Below the pieces are notes generated by a model. The model ran no database searches and was not told the DNA's origin. It saw only the letters and a list, made by a program, of their open reading frames with translations. Shown here piece after piece: positions 1 to 12,400 of a stretch of DNA of 64,000 bases (positions within the stretch are counted from its first letter, which is position 1; each line of letters starts with the position of its first letter). The stretch covers positions 5,176,207 through 5,240,206 of the forward strand of contig WARS01000034.1 of NCBI GenBank assembly GCA_008933995.1, in the 5' to 3' direction. Source of the stretch: Datnioides undecimradiatus. Lineage: Eukaryota > Chordata > Actinopteri > Lobotiformes > Datnioididae. The translations under genes were made by a program, and so were the position numbers.

Positions 1-1489
1 GAACCCAGGTGAGTGCTGCGGCCCTCACGGCCATCACGTCCAGGCCTGATGTGCGGGCGAAGGAGTTGGGTGAAGTGCTATCACGGCAGCCTCTTAGACC
101 TCTTAGGCTCCGCTCTTAGACTTTCCATCCTTACAGTTCCAACCCCCGCCCCCCTGCCGTCTTCCTCTGTAGTTCTGGCTCTTTTTTGGGGGGAAAGATC
201 TGGAGCGATTATGTAAGCGCTCTGCCGCAGAAGTCTCCCGTTTTTAGCTGTTATCTGTTCTCTGCGTGGGAAACTGGTGCCGATGGCTGCCGTACCTGCT
301 CCGGCTGCTGCCTGCGGCCTCTGAGCTCACGGGGGAAAACCCAAAAACAAGGGGAATGCCTCCGAGCTATTGAAAAACTGCTGCTATAACAATATTTAGT
401 GAACAATATATACCTAAATACACCTCATCTAAGTTCTCTTTATCTATTATAATCTAAATATTAATGTATTTTTTTAAATACGAGGCCTTATTTTGGTTAA
501 AAAGACAAAGTCCAGCCGGAGCAGACTGTCGATTCTCAGACACATCCACCGTCTACAGTCTTCTTTACAGTCGGCCACTCTGGGGAAAAAGGCATGACTA
601 ACACGAATTGACTTTCACTGTTATGACTTCACACTTCAAAGTACCGACAACAGCAGAAATATTAGAAGTGCTCTTCCTGGGGATGCCCCCGTCCAAATGT
701 CCCTGAAGCTGGGGGAGCTTTTAAAACGGAGATCAATAGTAACATGCGAGGTGTTTGAATGGAGCGCGGTGCATCAAGTCCTCTGTGGCTGCTGTTCTTT
801 TAATACTCTATTGCTGTTCGACTACAACCGCGCCGTTTGATTTCAGGCCAGATTTCACTTGAACTCCTAAACCGCGCTCCTTATAGGTCTGATGGCTCAC
901 AAATGATCGGATTCAGTGGTCTCACTTTGGACTTTGCTAAATATCAGTGTGAGGCGTGGTTCGGCAGGACTGTCCACAACAATCCGTGTGTGTTTGTGTC
1001 TGTGGGTCTCCTCCGGTCTGTCCTCTGCTAGTTACATCAGCTTCCTTACTTGTTTTAAGTCTTCAACCTGGATGTGTTTGCTATTTCTCATATTCAGCCT
1101 CATAAACCGTAACCGGTCCCTAACCAGACCCTAACCCACTTTAGACCAATACATATATGCCTCAAACATATCTACCACCTCCATTTACAGTGGACAATTA
1201 TCATCTTTCCTGGTGTGCATAACTTTATCTATGGTTGCTAGGTTACAAAGGCTTGCTCGTACACACCTCACCCCATTTCCCCTTCCCCGGAAGTTACACC
1301 TGTGACATCAAAGCTGCCTTCAAACATCCTGACTGACAAAACTAGTTTGACAGGAGCAAAGACACTATATGCTTTACTGTTGCCATCCTTGTGATACACC
1401 TGTGCTGTGAGCTTTCTGTCACCCGCGATGTGAAGTCTCCAACTCCTGCTTGACTGTGAGCAAGAGAGGCGCTGGAAGATATTTGGGTT

Positions 1490-2076
1490 GAGACAAGGAG
1501 AAGGTAAAACAGGGAGGAAGAGCAGTATGAGGGGAGGGGGATTCAAGACGCAAGAGACGGCAGACAGAGGTGGAAGAAAAGAGAGGGGGGTGTGAATGAA
1601 TAATTTAGTCCCTCCATTCCCTCTCTCCTCCTCCCTGCTGAGTTGGTGATGTTACAAAGATAGATGAGGAGAGGAGAAAAGGAAAGGAGAGGAAGCAAAA
1701 CAAGGAGACAGGGTGAAACTAAGGGGAGGGGAGGAAGTGGGGCGAAGGAAGGAAAAGAGGTGGGGTGAAAAAAGAAAGGTGAGGAGGCAAGGGTAGGAGA
1801 TAAAGCGGAAGGAGATGAGAAGAGATGAAGCAGACTGGGGAGCTGATAAGAAAAGAAGAGAGGAGGAAACAAGGAAGGAGATTAAAAATAGAGGAGCACA
1901 GGCAAGGAAAGGAGTTAAAAAAGGGGGAGTAGAGGAGATGAGGAATGGAGGTGAAGGGAAAGAAGAGGGGACAAGGAAAGGAGATGGAAAACAGAGGAGG
2001 AGACAAGGATTTGAGATTGAAGGAGAGAGCAGTTAGGGGAGAGGAGACAAGGAGATGAGAAGAAAAGAAAAACAGG
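1490..2076 (+). repeat. Long purine (GA-rich) tract
   Basis: About 590 bases in which the plus strand is overwhelmingly A and G, with at least eight AAGGAG hexamers (for example 1495, 1684, 1702, 1809, 1875, 1909, 1978, 2020, 2049) in varied GA context. Strand-asymmetric tracts like this can form triplex (H-DNA). The apparent minus-strand reading frames across it (1543-1872 and 1719-2006) are low-complexity artefacts. Confidence 0.9.
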
Positions 2077-2137
2077 CTATTGTTTTTTAATAACTTGGGT
2101 GTGTGTGAATATGTGCATGTGTTGTCTGTATTCCAGC

Positions 2138-2140
<3 letters not shown>

Positions 2141-2194
<54 letters not shown>

Positions 2195-2460
2195 TGAAAT
2201 CCAGGGCACAAGGATAAAGTCAGAGACGCAGCACGGTGAATGTAATTGATGCCAGATGCGCGTGTGTGTGTGTGTGTGCCCGCGCGCGCATGCGTGTGTG
2301 TGTGTGTGTGTGTGTTATCCTCTCAGCATTCAGCAGGTGTTCGCTCCCTCCGTTCGGAGACCCACCTGCGTCACTAATCACTCGTTACCTAGGTAACAGT
2401 GGACTTCCCCGTGTCTGCGCCTCTCTGACTGTGTGTGTGTGTGTGTGTGCGCGTGTGGGC
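2141..2460 (+). repeat. Cluster of GT and GC/GT alternating repeats
   Basis: A GT run at 2141-2186 passing into GA, a mixed GCGC/GTGT run at 2258-2315, and another GT run at about 2431-2460. Simple sequence able to adopt Z-DNA; no gene. Confidence 0.9.
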
Positions 2461-2879
2461 GGGTGTCTGAGTGTAAATTATGACTCATCCGGCTCAGTTC
2501 AGAGTGGCTATCCTCACACTCCTGTCTGGGGAACACCCACCCACATCTGTTAGCTCCCTGTCTGTCTCTCATTCTCCTCCTGTCGCTCCGTCTCTTCTCT
2601 CCCTCCATCGTCCTTTCTATCCCTGCTCCTCCCTCCTCTGCTATCCGCGCTCCAGCCGCGCCTGTTTGACACACTTGCATGCGATGTTTACTTGTTGCTG
2701 TCTCTGCCTGTGCTGTTTGGAGGAGAGGAACCAATTAATTAGCACAAGCAGCCACAGTCAACAAGACTAAACAAAGAGAAGAGCGCCACCTACAGAGATG
2801 CTGTTTGATTGACAGGTATTCACCGGGAACTGAAGCCTGTGGGTCAGAGCTGCGACCAATCGCTGGGCGAAGCTTTATT

Positions 2880-3295
2880 TTAAAAGAACAGTTCCACATT
2901 TTTTGGAAATAAAGACTTATTGATTTAATGCAAGCACTATAGCTAATAATCAGGTTTATTGCCACGCAGGTTTTCACATACGAGGAATTTGGCCGGCAAA
3001 CAGAAAACTGATAGTTGCATTCAAAAGTATGATAACAACAGTGAGATCAGGTACAGTTTGGCCTTGATCGAACGAGAGAGGTGTACAGTTTTGTGCAGGA
3101 ATGCGCACAAAAGTTCCGTTTCACCCGGTAACCTCGCTGTGAGAACATGACCCTGGAAGACACGTCACTTCCTTGAAAACCACAAACAGTTTCACATCCA
3201 ATCACGTTAATTAGTCCTGATCAGAGCTGCTTTTCTGCTCTTTCCACCCGCTGCCAGTCTATATGCTAAGCTAAGCTAAACGCATCCACACTCCA
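2880..3295. repeat. Teleost interspersed repeat remnant (AGCTTAGCTTA end family)
   Basis: Begins with an AGAACAGTTCCACATTTT-like segment and ends with CAGTCTATATGCTAAGCTAAGC. Both are recognisable pieces of a short non-autonomous repeat I know as widespread in fish. A better preserved relative is at 52355-52720. No coding capacity. Family name not assigned. Confidence 0.5.
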
Positions 3296-6200
3296 GCTCT
3301 GCAGAAAGGCCAAACACTTCCTAAGTGAGTGATCAAGTACACACTGCCACACTGTATGTGGACAACTGAACATTCCAACATGCAATGGTCATTAATATCG
3401 TTGCATTGACACTTCTTTGCATTTGCAATATATAGATATATATATATATATATTGCACTATGTAATTTTGTGTATACAGTACACAGTAAAAAGCACTTTT
3501 CATAGAACAACGTCCGACTGTCTCCATCCAGCCCCCCCATCTGGCCTTTAAGCACAATTCCTCTATTGTAGTCCATATCTATGAGCTTCTTGATGAACGC
3601 ACCGAAAAAACAAAGATCAGCAGCAACCAGTCCTCATCATCCTCCCACACCCAACATGTTCAATACGCCTCTCAAGGTAGTCGGGCAGATTTGGTGCCGG
3701 TGCTGTACAATAACTAGTCGGCGTGGGCGGCGCTCCACTTATTGGCGAACAAAGACTTGGAAATGTCGACGACAAGTTGCTTTTGGTATCTCGGTGCTAC
3801 TGTTTCTGGCTGGTTCAGTCTTATTCATTTTGCTTTAGATTCAGTATTAGTCTAAAACATGACCTGTGGCCACTCCTGCCTGCTTTTGACTTAGACTTTT
3901 GGCCTAACGTCACATGAGCGGCCTAAACCTGTGCATGAGCTGACAAGATATTTTACTCTGAGGCATCTGACTCACCTACTGTTAACAGCAGCTTCCTCCC
4001 GTTCTGACTGAAGCTCCATCCTCCTTTTTATCCTGGTTCTCCCACCCCCTTCATCAGTAATGCAGGAGCTCGCGTCTTGTCTTCTTTTCCAAGGTACGGT
4101 ATATGCTGTCATCCTCGTTGCAGCTGCTCCCCGCTTAGATATTGCTGACAGTTTGGACGTAATGAAAGAAGGTGACCCCTGAAAGACGAACAGAAGGTCT
4201 TAACCATCTGCAGAACTCCCCCCCGCCCCCTCATGCTAGTGTCTTGCAACAACAACTACAACAACAACAGCAGGGATGAGGGTTTGAGGCCTAACAAAGT
4301 CGTCGATGCATCCTTACGGGGCTTTGACGCATCTTTAAGGCCGATGTTAAAGTCACAGAACAGTGACATGTATTGAAGCGCATACTAACACAGTGTGTCA
4401 AATCCAAACAGATCCAGTCAGGGGCTGTAAAGCGGTAGAGACGTGCCAAAGAAAAAGGGGTTCAGGACGAAGAGTTGGTGGAGTGCTGTGTTGTCTTAGT
4501 GCCTGTAGAGGGCGCTGCTGCCCCTGCAGAAAACAGTGCAGCCACATACGACGTGCAGAAAGGATAGTGTGTATCTGTGTGTGTTCTCTCAATCTTTATT
4601 CTGTTTTTATTCATGCACAATGTTGCACATTTCTGTTTTCTTGCACGATTTGTGTGTGTGTGTGTGTGTGCGTGCGTGGTCTCTGTGCCATGAAGCAGAA
4701 AGATCTGGGATGGGCCAAGGGGATGGATGGTGGAATAAGTGGCTGGAGGAGGGATGAGGTGCAAAGAATATTTCTTTTGAAGTTTAAGAGCTCTGTCCCG
4801 CCTTCCTCCGATGTTATAAAAAGCAGCAGAGGGGATGAATTTTAATGTAAATGTAGCTTTGATTTATTCATAACTCCTTCACTTGGACTGACCTGGATAA
4901 AAACGGCGTACGCGCCAACGCGCTCGTCTATCTCTGTTCTCTTCTTCCCTGCCGTCTGAGAGGGGAGACGGGCAAGGGCGAATGGGCGCTCCCTCCTTAA
5001 ATAGCTGCATGTCAGCAACATCTTGGGGAAAAAATAGGGAACGTGTGTGGAAAGCTGTGGGGTTTACCTGCACTGGTGGGACAAGAGATGAAGATCCAAG
5101 CTGACAGGCTGCTCTTGTGTCCATACGCATCTTTATAAAGCCAAAATAGGACCAGGCAAAGCCTATCGGGATGAAAATCATAACAACGCTGACATTTCCA
5201 GTTCTAAAAGACCAAAGTCTAATAAGCTGTTACGTGCAATTAGAATGCCATTTGTTATTATAGTGCTTATTTGTCACTCTTGTCTCTGCAGGGGCCCCAC
5301 AGTGCCACGGATCATTATGCACCACACACGGTGAACAAGCACTCTGTTATTGATGCACTCCCACTATTAATGCTGTTATCTGCGAACCCCTATTGTTGCC
5401 TGATAGACGCGCTCTGGTGCCACCTAGTGGGCGTAAGCGCAGACACACACAATATACCTTACAGAAACCTGTGTGTGTGTTTTTATGGAAAGCACAGACA
5501 CACATGCATGCAGAGGCGGATGAGAAGGGGTGTGCGCGGTGCCGAAATGTTTCGGTTCAAGTGTTCCTACCTGCCTCTGACGTCACGGAGCCTCGGTGCG
5601 ACATCCGATTATTATTTAATCGCGTATGATTCAGCCTCCGTCCCTTCTGGAACACAACACAACACAGACGGGAAATAAAAGGGATTAGGGCTTTCATCTA
5701 CTTTCAAAACCTGAGAATCTGCATAAAAAAGCCTAAAGTACAACTAAGTCCAGCAATATATGTATTTTACAGTTTTATTTAATGCTGATAAGATGACTTT
5801 TATTGGAAGCCTTTTCAAATCTTGATCTGTGATTAACCAGTCCAGCCTACATATAACATTCTTGATGGTTATGATATAGAAACAATCTGTACTGGGATTT
5901 AAAGGCTTTACCCCCCTTATGTAAATGATTGCAATCAACCCATTGAGTTGCAATCAGCCAGTGAGATATGCATTTAGTCTGATTGATAGTCTCCTGCAAA
6001 AGTGGAAATTAGGCCTTGTTGTTGAAAAGAAACACGTTTCACTCACAGTCTTCAGATGAATCGTGTGCCTGATGTGATGGAGTTCCCACCCCGCCCGCAA
6101 CAATCCACACGGCCAGGCTCTCCTGTCCATTACTCACCGTGAGGAGATACAGATTTGAAAAGGTGCTGGGATTTTCTTTGATATCAGTTCCCCCAGAAGA

Positions 6201-7839
6201 AAAAGAACATTTCATTTCAGTCTTCTTTGTGTCCAGCTGGGTCCCAGCCCAGCTCTTTATTCCGGAGAGATGGCTGACCTACATGCTTCGCTGGAAAGAC
6301 ACACTCACGCTGGCGTGTTAAATTTAGGCAAAACTTAAATCAGAGCTGGAGTTTTAATGATAATAATTAGGGTTCAAACCCCCGAAGGGTTAGAACCCCG
6401 TTGAGTTTGTTTATGATTGTTTTGTTATTGTGTGCCACATCTCAAATTACTATGATTTGGAACAAGTTGAAACCTCGCCTAGTAACTGGAAATAATGTGC
6501 AAATGCAGCCCCAGAAGTATGACTTATAATTATAATTATTAATAATTATCTTAAAACAAACAAACAAAAAAACCCCTAAAAGACTGTCTTACACTGTAAC
6601 TAATTGACACACACCAATCTGAGTGATCTGGAAAGAGAGTCTCATGGCAATCAGGTTCTGCCACCCTGGCCTTGAGCCGGAACAGCAACAGACAGGAAAT
6701 ACTGCGCCACAACTGGAAACCATCTGCTAATAATTCCCTGTTAATTTATATAATCATCCCTCTAGAGCGCTGAATTTAGCACTAGCACTTAAGTCAGGCC
6801 ATAACTTTTAAATCTGATAAAGCACATAGCTCACTGGTGCAGGGCTACAGCCGCTACTGCCCAAAATGCCTGTTACATCACGGCTGAAATGTGAGCGTGC
6901 TGTATTGTACTGTAGTATAGGCTTACAGCTGGAAACCTGTTTGAAAGGTATATAAGCACGTGTACAGTAGACAAACCAGACATGTGAGCCCTCCGGTGTA
7001 TCGGCCTGTCAATCTAGCCCCCCTCTTGCATTTTTAAACCACTTATTCAGACAGTCCTCACGAGCTGAATGCAGACAGTGGGAATAAATGGGGATGAAGT
7101 AATGAGTGGAGCAGGTTTCATTGTGCGCAGCATTTAAATAAAAACTGGTAAATTTGACTGGGTCCAAAAATAACAGCTGTAAAATGCTTTAATTGTCATG
7201 ATTTTTCACATTTTACTTCATCTTCTTGGCGCGCACATTTTCACGCACGGCAGGAAAAGGCGCATTTGTCTTGGCTACTGTAAAATTTCTCAATTTAAAG
7301 CGCCGCTTCCACTCCAAAAAATATGTTTCACCTTGTCACTTGGATGTTTGACCTTCACAGTGTGCAGACTCATATGTGCAGAGTTGGGCATGAGAAGGCC
7401 GCTTTTACAGTCATCTGCTGAGAACTCTCATTTCCCTGTATACACTGGGAACTGACTTTAATGAAATGTATTAAATTATGAAACTTGGGGTTTTGTGAAC
7501 TCCAAAACCCCCGAAATCTAAGAAAATGCAAATAGCTAAACATAAAATATAAATGACGTGTTTTCAGTGACGTCATACAGCCCAGGTAGATGATAGAAGA
7601 CAAATATCACTGAAAGACCCCAAGCTAACAGGCCTTTGACTGTGTGAACCAGTGATTCTATTACATTCAATCATACCAGAAATACAGATATATAGTTACA
7701 GTATTACAGGGTACATTAAATATCATAGTCTAGTTGCCTCCGTCCTCTTTTACTTGATCCGTTAGTAAACAGCGCTGTAGTGATTGATGCTAAATGGGAA
7801 AACAGATCCACTATACGTTACATTCCACAGCCCCACCCG

Positions 7840-8050
7840 GGCACCTGCTACCTGTTCCAGCCGACCGCCGGCCGGTGACGTCGCCCCCACACCCCACACA
7901 CACCTCTCCGCTGGCCGGTAATGAGCATGACAAGTTGTTTTTGAGAGCGCGTGTGTGACCGCTCGCTCGGCGCGTGGCTCCAGCAACAGTGTGCTTCCAG
8001 AGAGCGCCCGCGCTTTCCACGTCAAATCGCCAAGAATGAGAATCACAGGG
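7840..8050. promoter_or_regulatory. CpG-rich patch with CRE-like site upstream of fgf14
   Basis: GC- and CpG-rich island in AT-rich surroundings, containing CCGGCCGGTGACGTCG near 7867-7882 with a CRE-like TGACGTC core. It is about 1.3 kb before the fgf14 start. Could be an upstream promoter or enhancer; function is inferred from composition only. Confidence 0.35.
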
Positions 8051-8739
8051 ACTTCCGGTCAAAGCTTTCAAAATAACAATTAAAATACAACCGATAATGT
8101 AAGCCTGCAGTCATACTTCTAAAACCTTCCACGCATTTTATACAATGTTCTCATGTAATGTAAAATTTACAGTGCCTAGTATGGGGTTTAATACGAAACA
8201 AAGTGGGCTAAATGTTAATAAGAACTGGCACATATTGAAAGATTAGAAAAGAAGAAACAACAGTTTACGTTAAATAACACAATATGAAACGATAATACTG
8301 CAGGAGACATTTTGAATTGTAGTGGCCACTATAAATGAAATTTTAAAAAATATATAATACTTCAGTGCTGAGATAATGTATCTGATATGAATTTAAAAGA
8401 GATAGCAATGATTTAGGCTATAACAAACGGCTGCTAAGCATGCCGTTATTTTTTCTAGAGTTGAAATTATTTTTTTTGTTAAAAGACAAAAAATATCTTT
8501 TAAGTTTTAGTCATTTAGATTAAATGAAAATTGACCACTTGATGGCAGCAACAAGTAGCAAAATGACTGAAGAATTAAATACAAATTACAAAGATATTGA
8601 TAAAAATACACTAAATGTAATACTAAATGCTGACATTTTTGTGGGTTAAGTCCTTAATTTACATGATCCATTTAAAAACAGACATCCTATTAAGCTTTCA
8701 CTTTGAAAGTCAAACCGCCCTGTTTCCGGTGATGCTCTG

Positions 8740-9282
8740 GGTAACTCTCGCCAGTTTCACGCAGCTGGAGCGGCTCGCGGCTGCACGCGCGCTGCCTCGC
8801 GCTTCTGTCAGCGGAATACAAACGGACGTTTTTTTTTTCAGAGGAGAGGACAGAACCGCTTTCTGGGCCATTATTCTCCTTTTTAGAGATTTTGTTTGTC
8901 CCTCCTGTTGACCATGGGAACACAAACTGACACACGGGGTCCGGTAACGTCGGCTGGAGGAGTCGTTCAGTGACAGCTGCTGTTCTCTGACTGACAGACA
9001 GACCGGTGAAACGTGACGGACAGGTAAACCGCTGTGCGTTTCTAATCAATGGCTCGGGGAATAACGGTAACAGAAAATATGCTGTAACGTGAAGCGGTGT
9101 GTTTATTTTGGACTTCACCGCGTTGTGGCTTAACTATGGGGCCGTTATAGCCGGTAAAGCGGAGACTGGGGGTTTGTGTCTGGTTTTGTCTGCGCTCCGT
9201 CCCCTCCGGTGGACACAACTGAAAAGACTGGAGACACGGACGGAGACGGGGCTGGTTTTGTGTCGGCTGTTTCGGCGGAGAC
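8740..9282 (+). promoter_or_regulatory. fgf14: Probable fgf14 (1A) promoter and 5' leader, CpG-rich
   Basis: CpG-dense DNA continuing into exon 1, against an AT-rich background before 8700. No TATA box is obvious, which fits a CpG-type promoter. The transcription start cannot be placed. Three short upstream reading frames lie in it: 8914-8973 (19 codons, good start context accATGG), 9049-9087 (12 codons) and 9136-9150 (4 codons). A good donor-like GTAAAC at 9023 could mark a leader intron, but this is unproven. Confidence 0.55.
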
Positions 9283-9475
9283 ATGGCAGCGGCTATCGCC
9301 AGCGGTTTGATCCGGCAGAAGCGACAGGCGCGAGAGCAACACGCCCACCGACCGACTACTCACCGGCGGCGGAAGAGCCCCGGCAAGAAGCAAGGGCTTT
9401 GCAACGGGAACCTGGTCGACATCTTCTCAAAAGTCCGGATATTTGGCTTGAAGAAGAGGAGGCTACGGAGGCAAG
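9283..9475 (+). CDS. fgf14: fgf14 coding exon 1 (1A first exon)
   Basis: Encodes residues 1-64 plus the first base of codon 65. The first 20 residues match the invariant A-type FHF N-terminus. The next stretch ([17 protein letters not shown]) is more basic and histidine-rich than the human segment as I remember it. It then returns to the conserved [20 protein letters not shown] and ends in a KKRRLRRQ basic cluster likely to act in nuclear localisation. The exon ends CAAG and the donor is GTGTGG at 9476, followed at once by runs of five and seven or more G. Confidence 0.96.
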
Positions 9476-12400
9476 GTGTGGGGGAAAACAGGGGGGGCGG
9501 CGGACAAACGCGCACATGCATGCACACAGACAGTCGCACGCGCGCCAATATATTGACATGCATATGCGCGCGCTTCCACACGCGTGCATTAACGCGCACA
9601 CACTTTTCGAGTGCGGCCCCATTCACACACAACCACCTTCGCACGTGCACGCCCTTGGTGGTGCACGGGGGGGGGGTGCACACACGCGCGCTCATCCTCG
9701 CGCACGCACCCCAATCATGCATAAACACAGACTGACAGACTCGCCCCTTTCTCTCTCTATCTCTCTCTCTTTTCCCCTCTCTCTTCTGTGGTGACACACA
9801 CACACACACACACTGTCATGTCTTGTAGTGCCCTATGGTTCAGTAGTTTCCAGGTACATCCATTATTGAAGCCACAGATTAGTCTGTCTGGTCTCTCTCT
9901 CTCCGTCTGTCTCTCTGTGCATCTCGTCCTCGCTCTCTCATTTTCAGCTCATAATTCAAAAAGCCTCATCACCACGATCAGACTTTGGCCCCAACATTAG
10001 CAGAATATCAGACTTAAACACAATGACAGACACAAGACTAGCACCTCTCTCTTATTCTGAAATCACGCTTAGCTTGAAATCACACTTTGCTGCTTTGTGG
10101 AAGGTCAAAAAGTGACAGGAGAAATCCACCCTTCACATTTCAGTCGGCTCCAACAGAACATCACTGCTAACCTGGGACGGGCTTTGCCATCAGTGCACAA
10201 AGAAGTGATCAGATATGGGAGTGAATGCAGATTAATGAGAATGTTGTGATTGTGTGCTATGGTAAGCGTTCAATAGCAGAGGCGATAAGTGCTGTTGTAA
10301 TCAATTGATTGTGCGAGAAAGCAGCAGGTGACGGCGTTTGGAGGGATGGATGAAGGGAGGAGAGGAGGAGGCAGGAAATGAGGGGACAGAGGAAGAGATG
10401 AAGGAGAGGTGAATGTATGGAGTCAGGCTGATGGGAAGTGGTTTTCACCAGCTTGATCTGGTGGGTGGCGGGTACATGTGGAATCCGTGAGCCTGATTCC
10501 AGGTCGTGTTGGGAGTCCTCATCGTCCTCTCCTTTCCATTTTCTCACTTCCTTTTCCTCTGATTTATTTCCGTCCTTCTCTTCCGCGTTTCACTCTACAG
10601 TCTATTTACTTTTCCTCCCTTTTTGTTTTCCCTTCCTCAGAAACCTCCTCACCATTTTCCTTCCCTTTATCCCGTTTCCTACCTTAGATCCTTCTCACAG
10701 CTTCCTTTTTACTTTTCCTCCCGTCTCTTCTCCATCTTTCCTCTTCCTACCTCCTTCCTTTCTTCTTGTTACCCTCTGCATTTAATTCCTCCTTTCCTTT
10801 CCTTTTTTCCCCATTTTGTCACCTTCTCCCATTTCTCCTTTCAACCAACCTGCTTTTCCTTCCATTCACCTCATTTTGGCCGTTCCTTCCTTCTATTAGC
10901 CCTTCTTATGTCATTCAATCCTCCCTACCTCCCTTGATCTTTTCATCGCCCTTTCCAGCCTTGTTCCCTTCTTTCCTTTTTGGAAAGAATTGATGACAAC
11001 AGCCTCTTTTCAGCTCCGCTTCTCATTTTTATTTTTCCTTGCCTTTCCCCCCTTTCTTGTCACCTTTTCCTTTATCTCCTTTCTTCCCCTCTTTCACGTT
11101 TCCCTTTCCACATTCATCCTCCTCTCCTTTCCTCTGTCTTCCTAATTTCTCCTTCTACCTCACTTTTTCTGCTGCATCCTCTTCACCTTCACCTTTGTCC
11201 CCTTTTTGTCACCCCTCTCCCTTTCCCCATTTCTTCCTCATCCTCTCCTCCTCATCTCTGTATTCAAGCATCCTTCCATCTTAATCTCCCCTCCCTACCA
11301 TGGATCTCTGCATCCCTTCTTCCAGCTTCATTTTGTTTTCTCTCCATTTTCAGATGCCTCTCCTCTCCATCTTTCCTTTACTTGTCTTCCTCTTCCTTGT
11401 AGCCTCCCTCACTCCTCATGGCCTCTGTTTCTCTGCATTTTTAGTCTCTCTTTCTCTTCCTCTTTCCTTCCTTTGTCACCTTTCTCCATTACCTCCTCTC
11501 CTCCTCCACCTCCACAGCTCCTGACTCGACCACCTGTCTTTTTCTCCGTACTAATCCTCTTCTTTTCATTTCTCCATCCCTTCTTTATTTGGAAAGAAGG
11601 CATGACAACACCTCCTGTGCTTCCCTCCCCTTTCTCTTTCTTTTTGTGTCATTTCATGTTTTCTTTTCTTCAGTTTCTCTGCATTGTTGTTCCTCTTTTC
11701 TCTTTGCCACCTGGCTCTCATACCTTCTCTCTTCTTTCTTGGCCCAATGCCATCCTCCTCTCCTCTTTTCCTGCCTCCTTACAGTTCTTTTCTCCCTATT
11801 TTGTCTCCTTTCCTTCCATGCTACCTCCTCCTCTCCCTCCTTCCTTCTCTCTCTCCTCTGTGTTCCCAGCTGTGAGAGCTGCTGGTGAAAGCTTGGCAAC
11901 GTCTACAATGTCTGTGCTATGAGTGTGTGTGTGTGTGTTTGTGTACGTGAGAGAGATTTGCCAACATCCCCTACTGTCTTCCAGAGGTTTTGTGAAGGAG
12001 AGGCAGCTCAACTCAAACTGATCTGCAGCCTTCATTACCCGATCAAAGATGTGGTTCAATACAGCTTAAATTTGCATACTGTTATCAGCTCGAGTTATGC
12101 TGACATTGAGCCAAAATTGGCTTTTTATTAAAAAATGTGTTATCAGTCCACTTGTGATTGTCCACAGCTACATCAAGTCTGTTGTTATTATTAGTGATTA
12201 GAAGTCTGAGTGCAGAATTCGCGGCACTGGTGTGGGAGGATTTTACTCAACGGTGTTTTCAATCCTGCAGTGAAATCAGCCCCATTACAGAGTTGCTAAC
12301 CCACCTAAAAACTACCTCACCGGTCAGACTCTGAGGGGAGGATTTGATTGTGACATGATGGGCAGGATTTCCCCGCCAAATTAAAAGATAATCACCGCCA

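Larger units (their letters stand above)
1..8700. other. Upstream flank of fgf14, no gene recognised
   Basis: No coding exon could be supported. It holds a purine tract (1490-2076), GT repeats (2141-2460), an interspersed repeat (about 2880-3295), a short TA repeat near 3436-3455, and a CpG-rich patch at 7840-8050. Elsewhere it is AT-rich DNA with no visible structure. It may be part of the intron between the 1B first exon and exon 1A of fgf14, if the gene keeps the vertebrate layout. Confidence 0.6.

Noticed and set aside
1-14. Good donor-like sequence CCAG/GTGAGT at the window start, possibly the end of an upstream exon such as fgf14 1B
   Set aside because: Only eight bases precede it, too few to recognise an exon; a consensus donor alone occurs often by chance.
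9099-9794. 231-codon frame overlapping fgf14 exon 1 in another frame
   Set aside because: Shadow of the CpG-rich exon and the simple-repeat intron start; no ATG at its beginning and no recognisable domain.
11206-11922. Open frame of 238 codons and many overlapping frames in the same region
   Set aside because: They lie in a C/T-rich tract and encode only Ser/Pro/Leu/Phe-rich low-complexity peptide; frames are open in parallel because the composition lacks stop codons.
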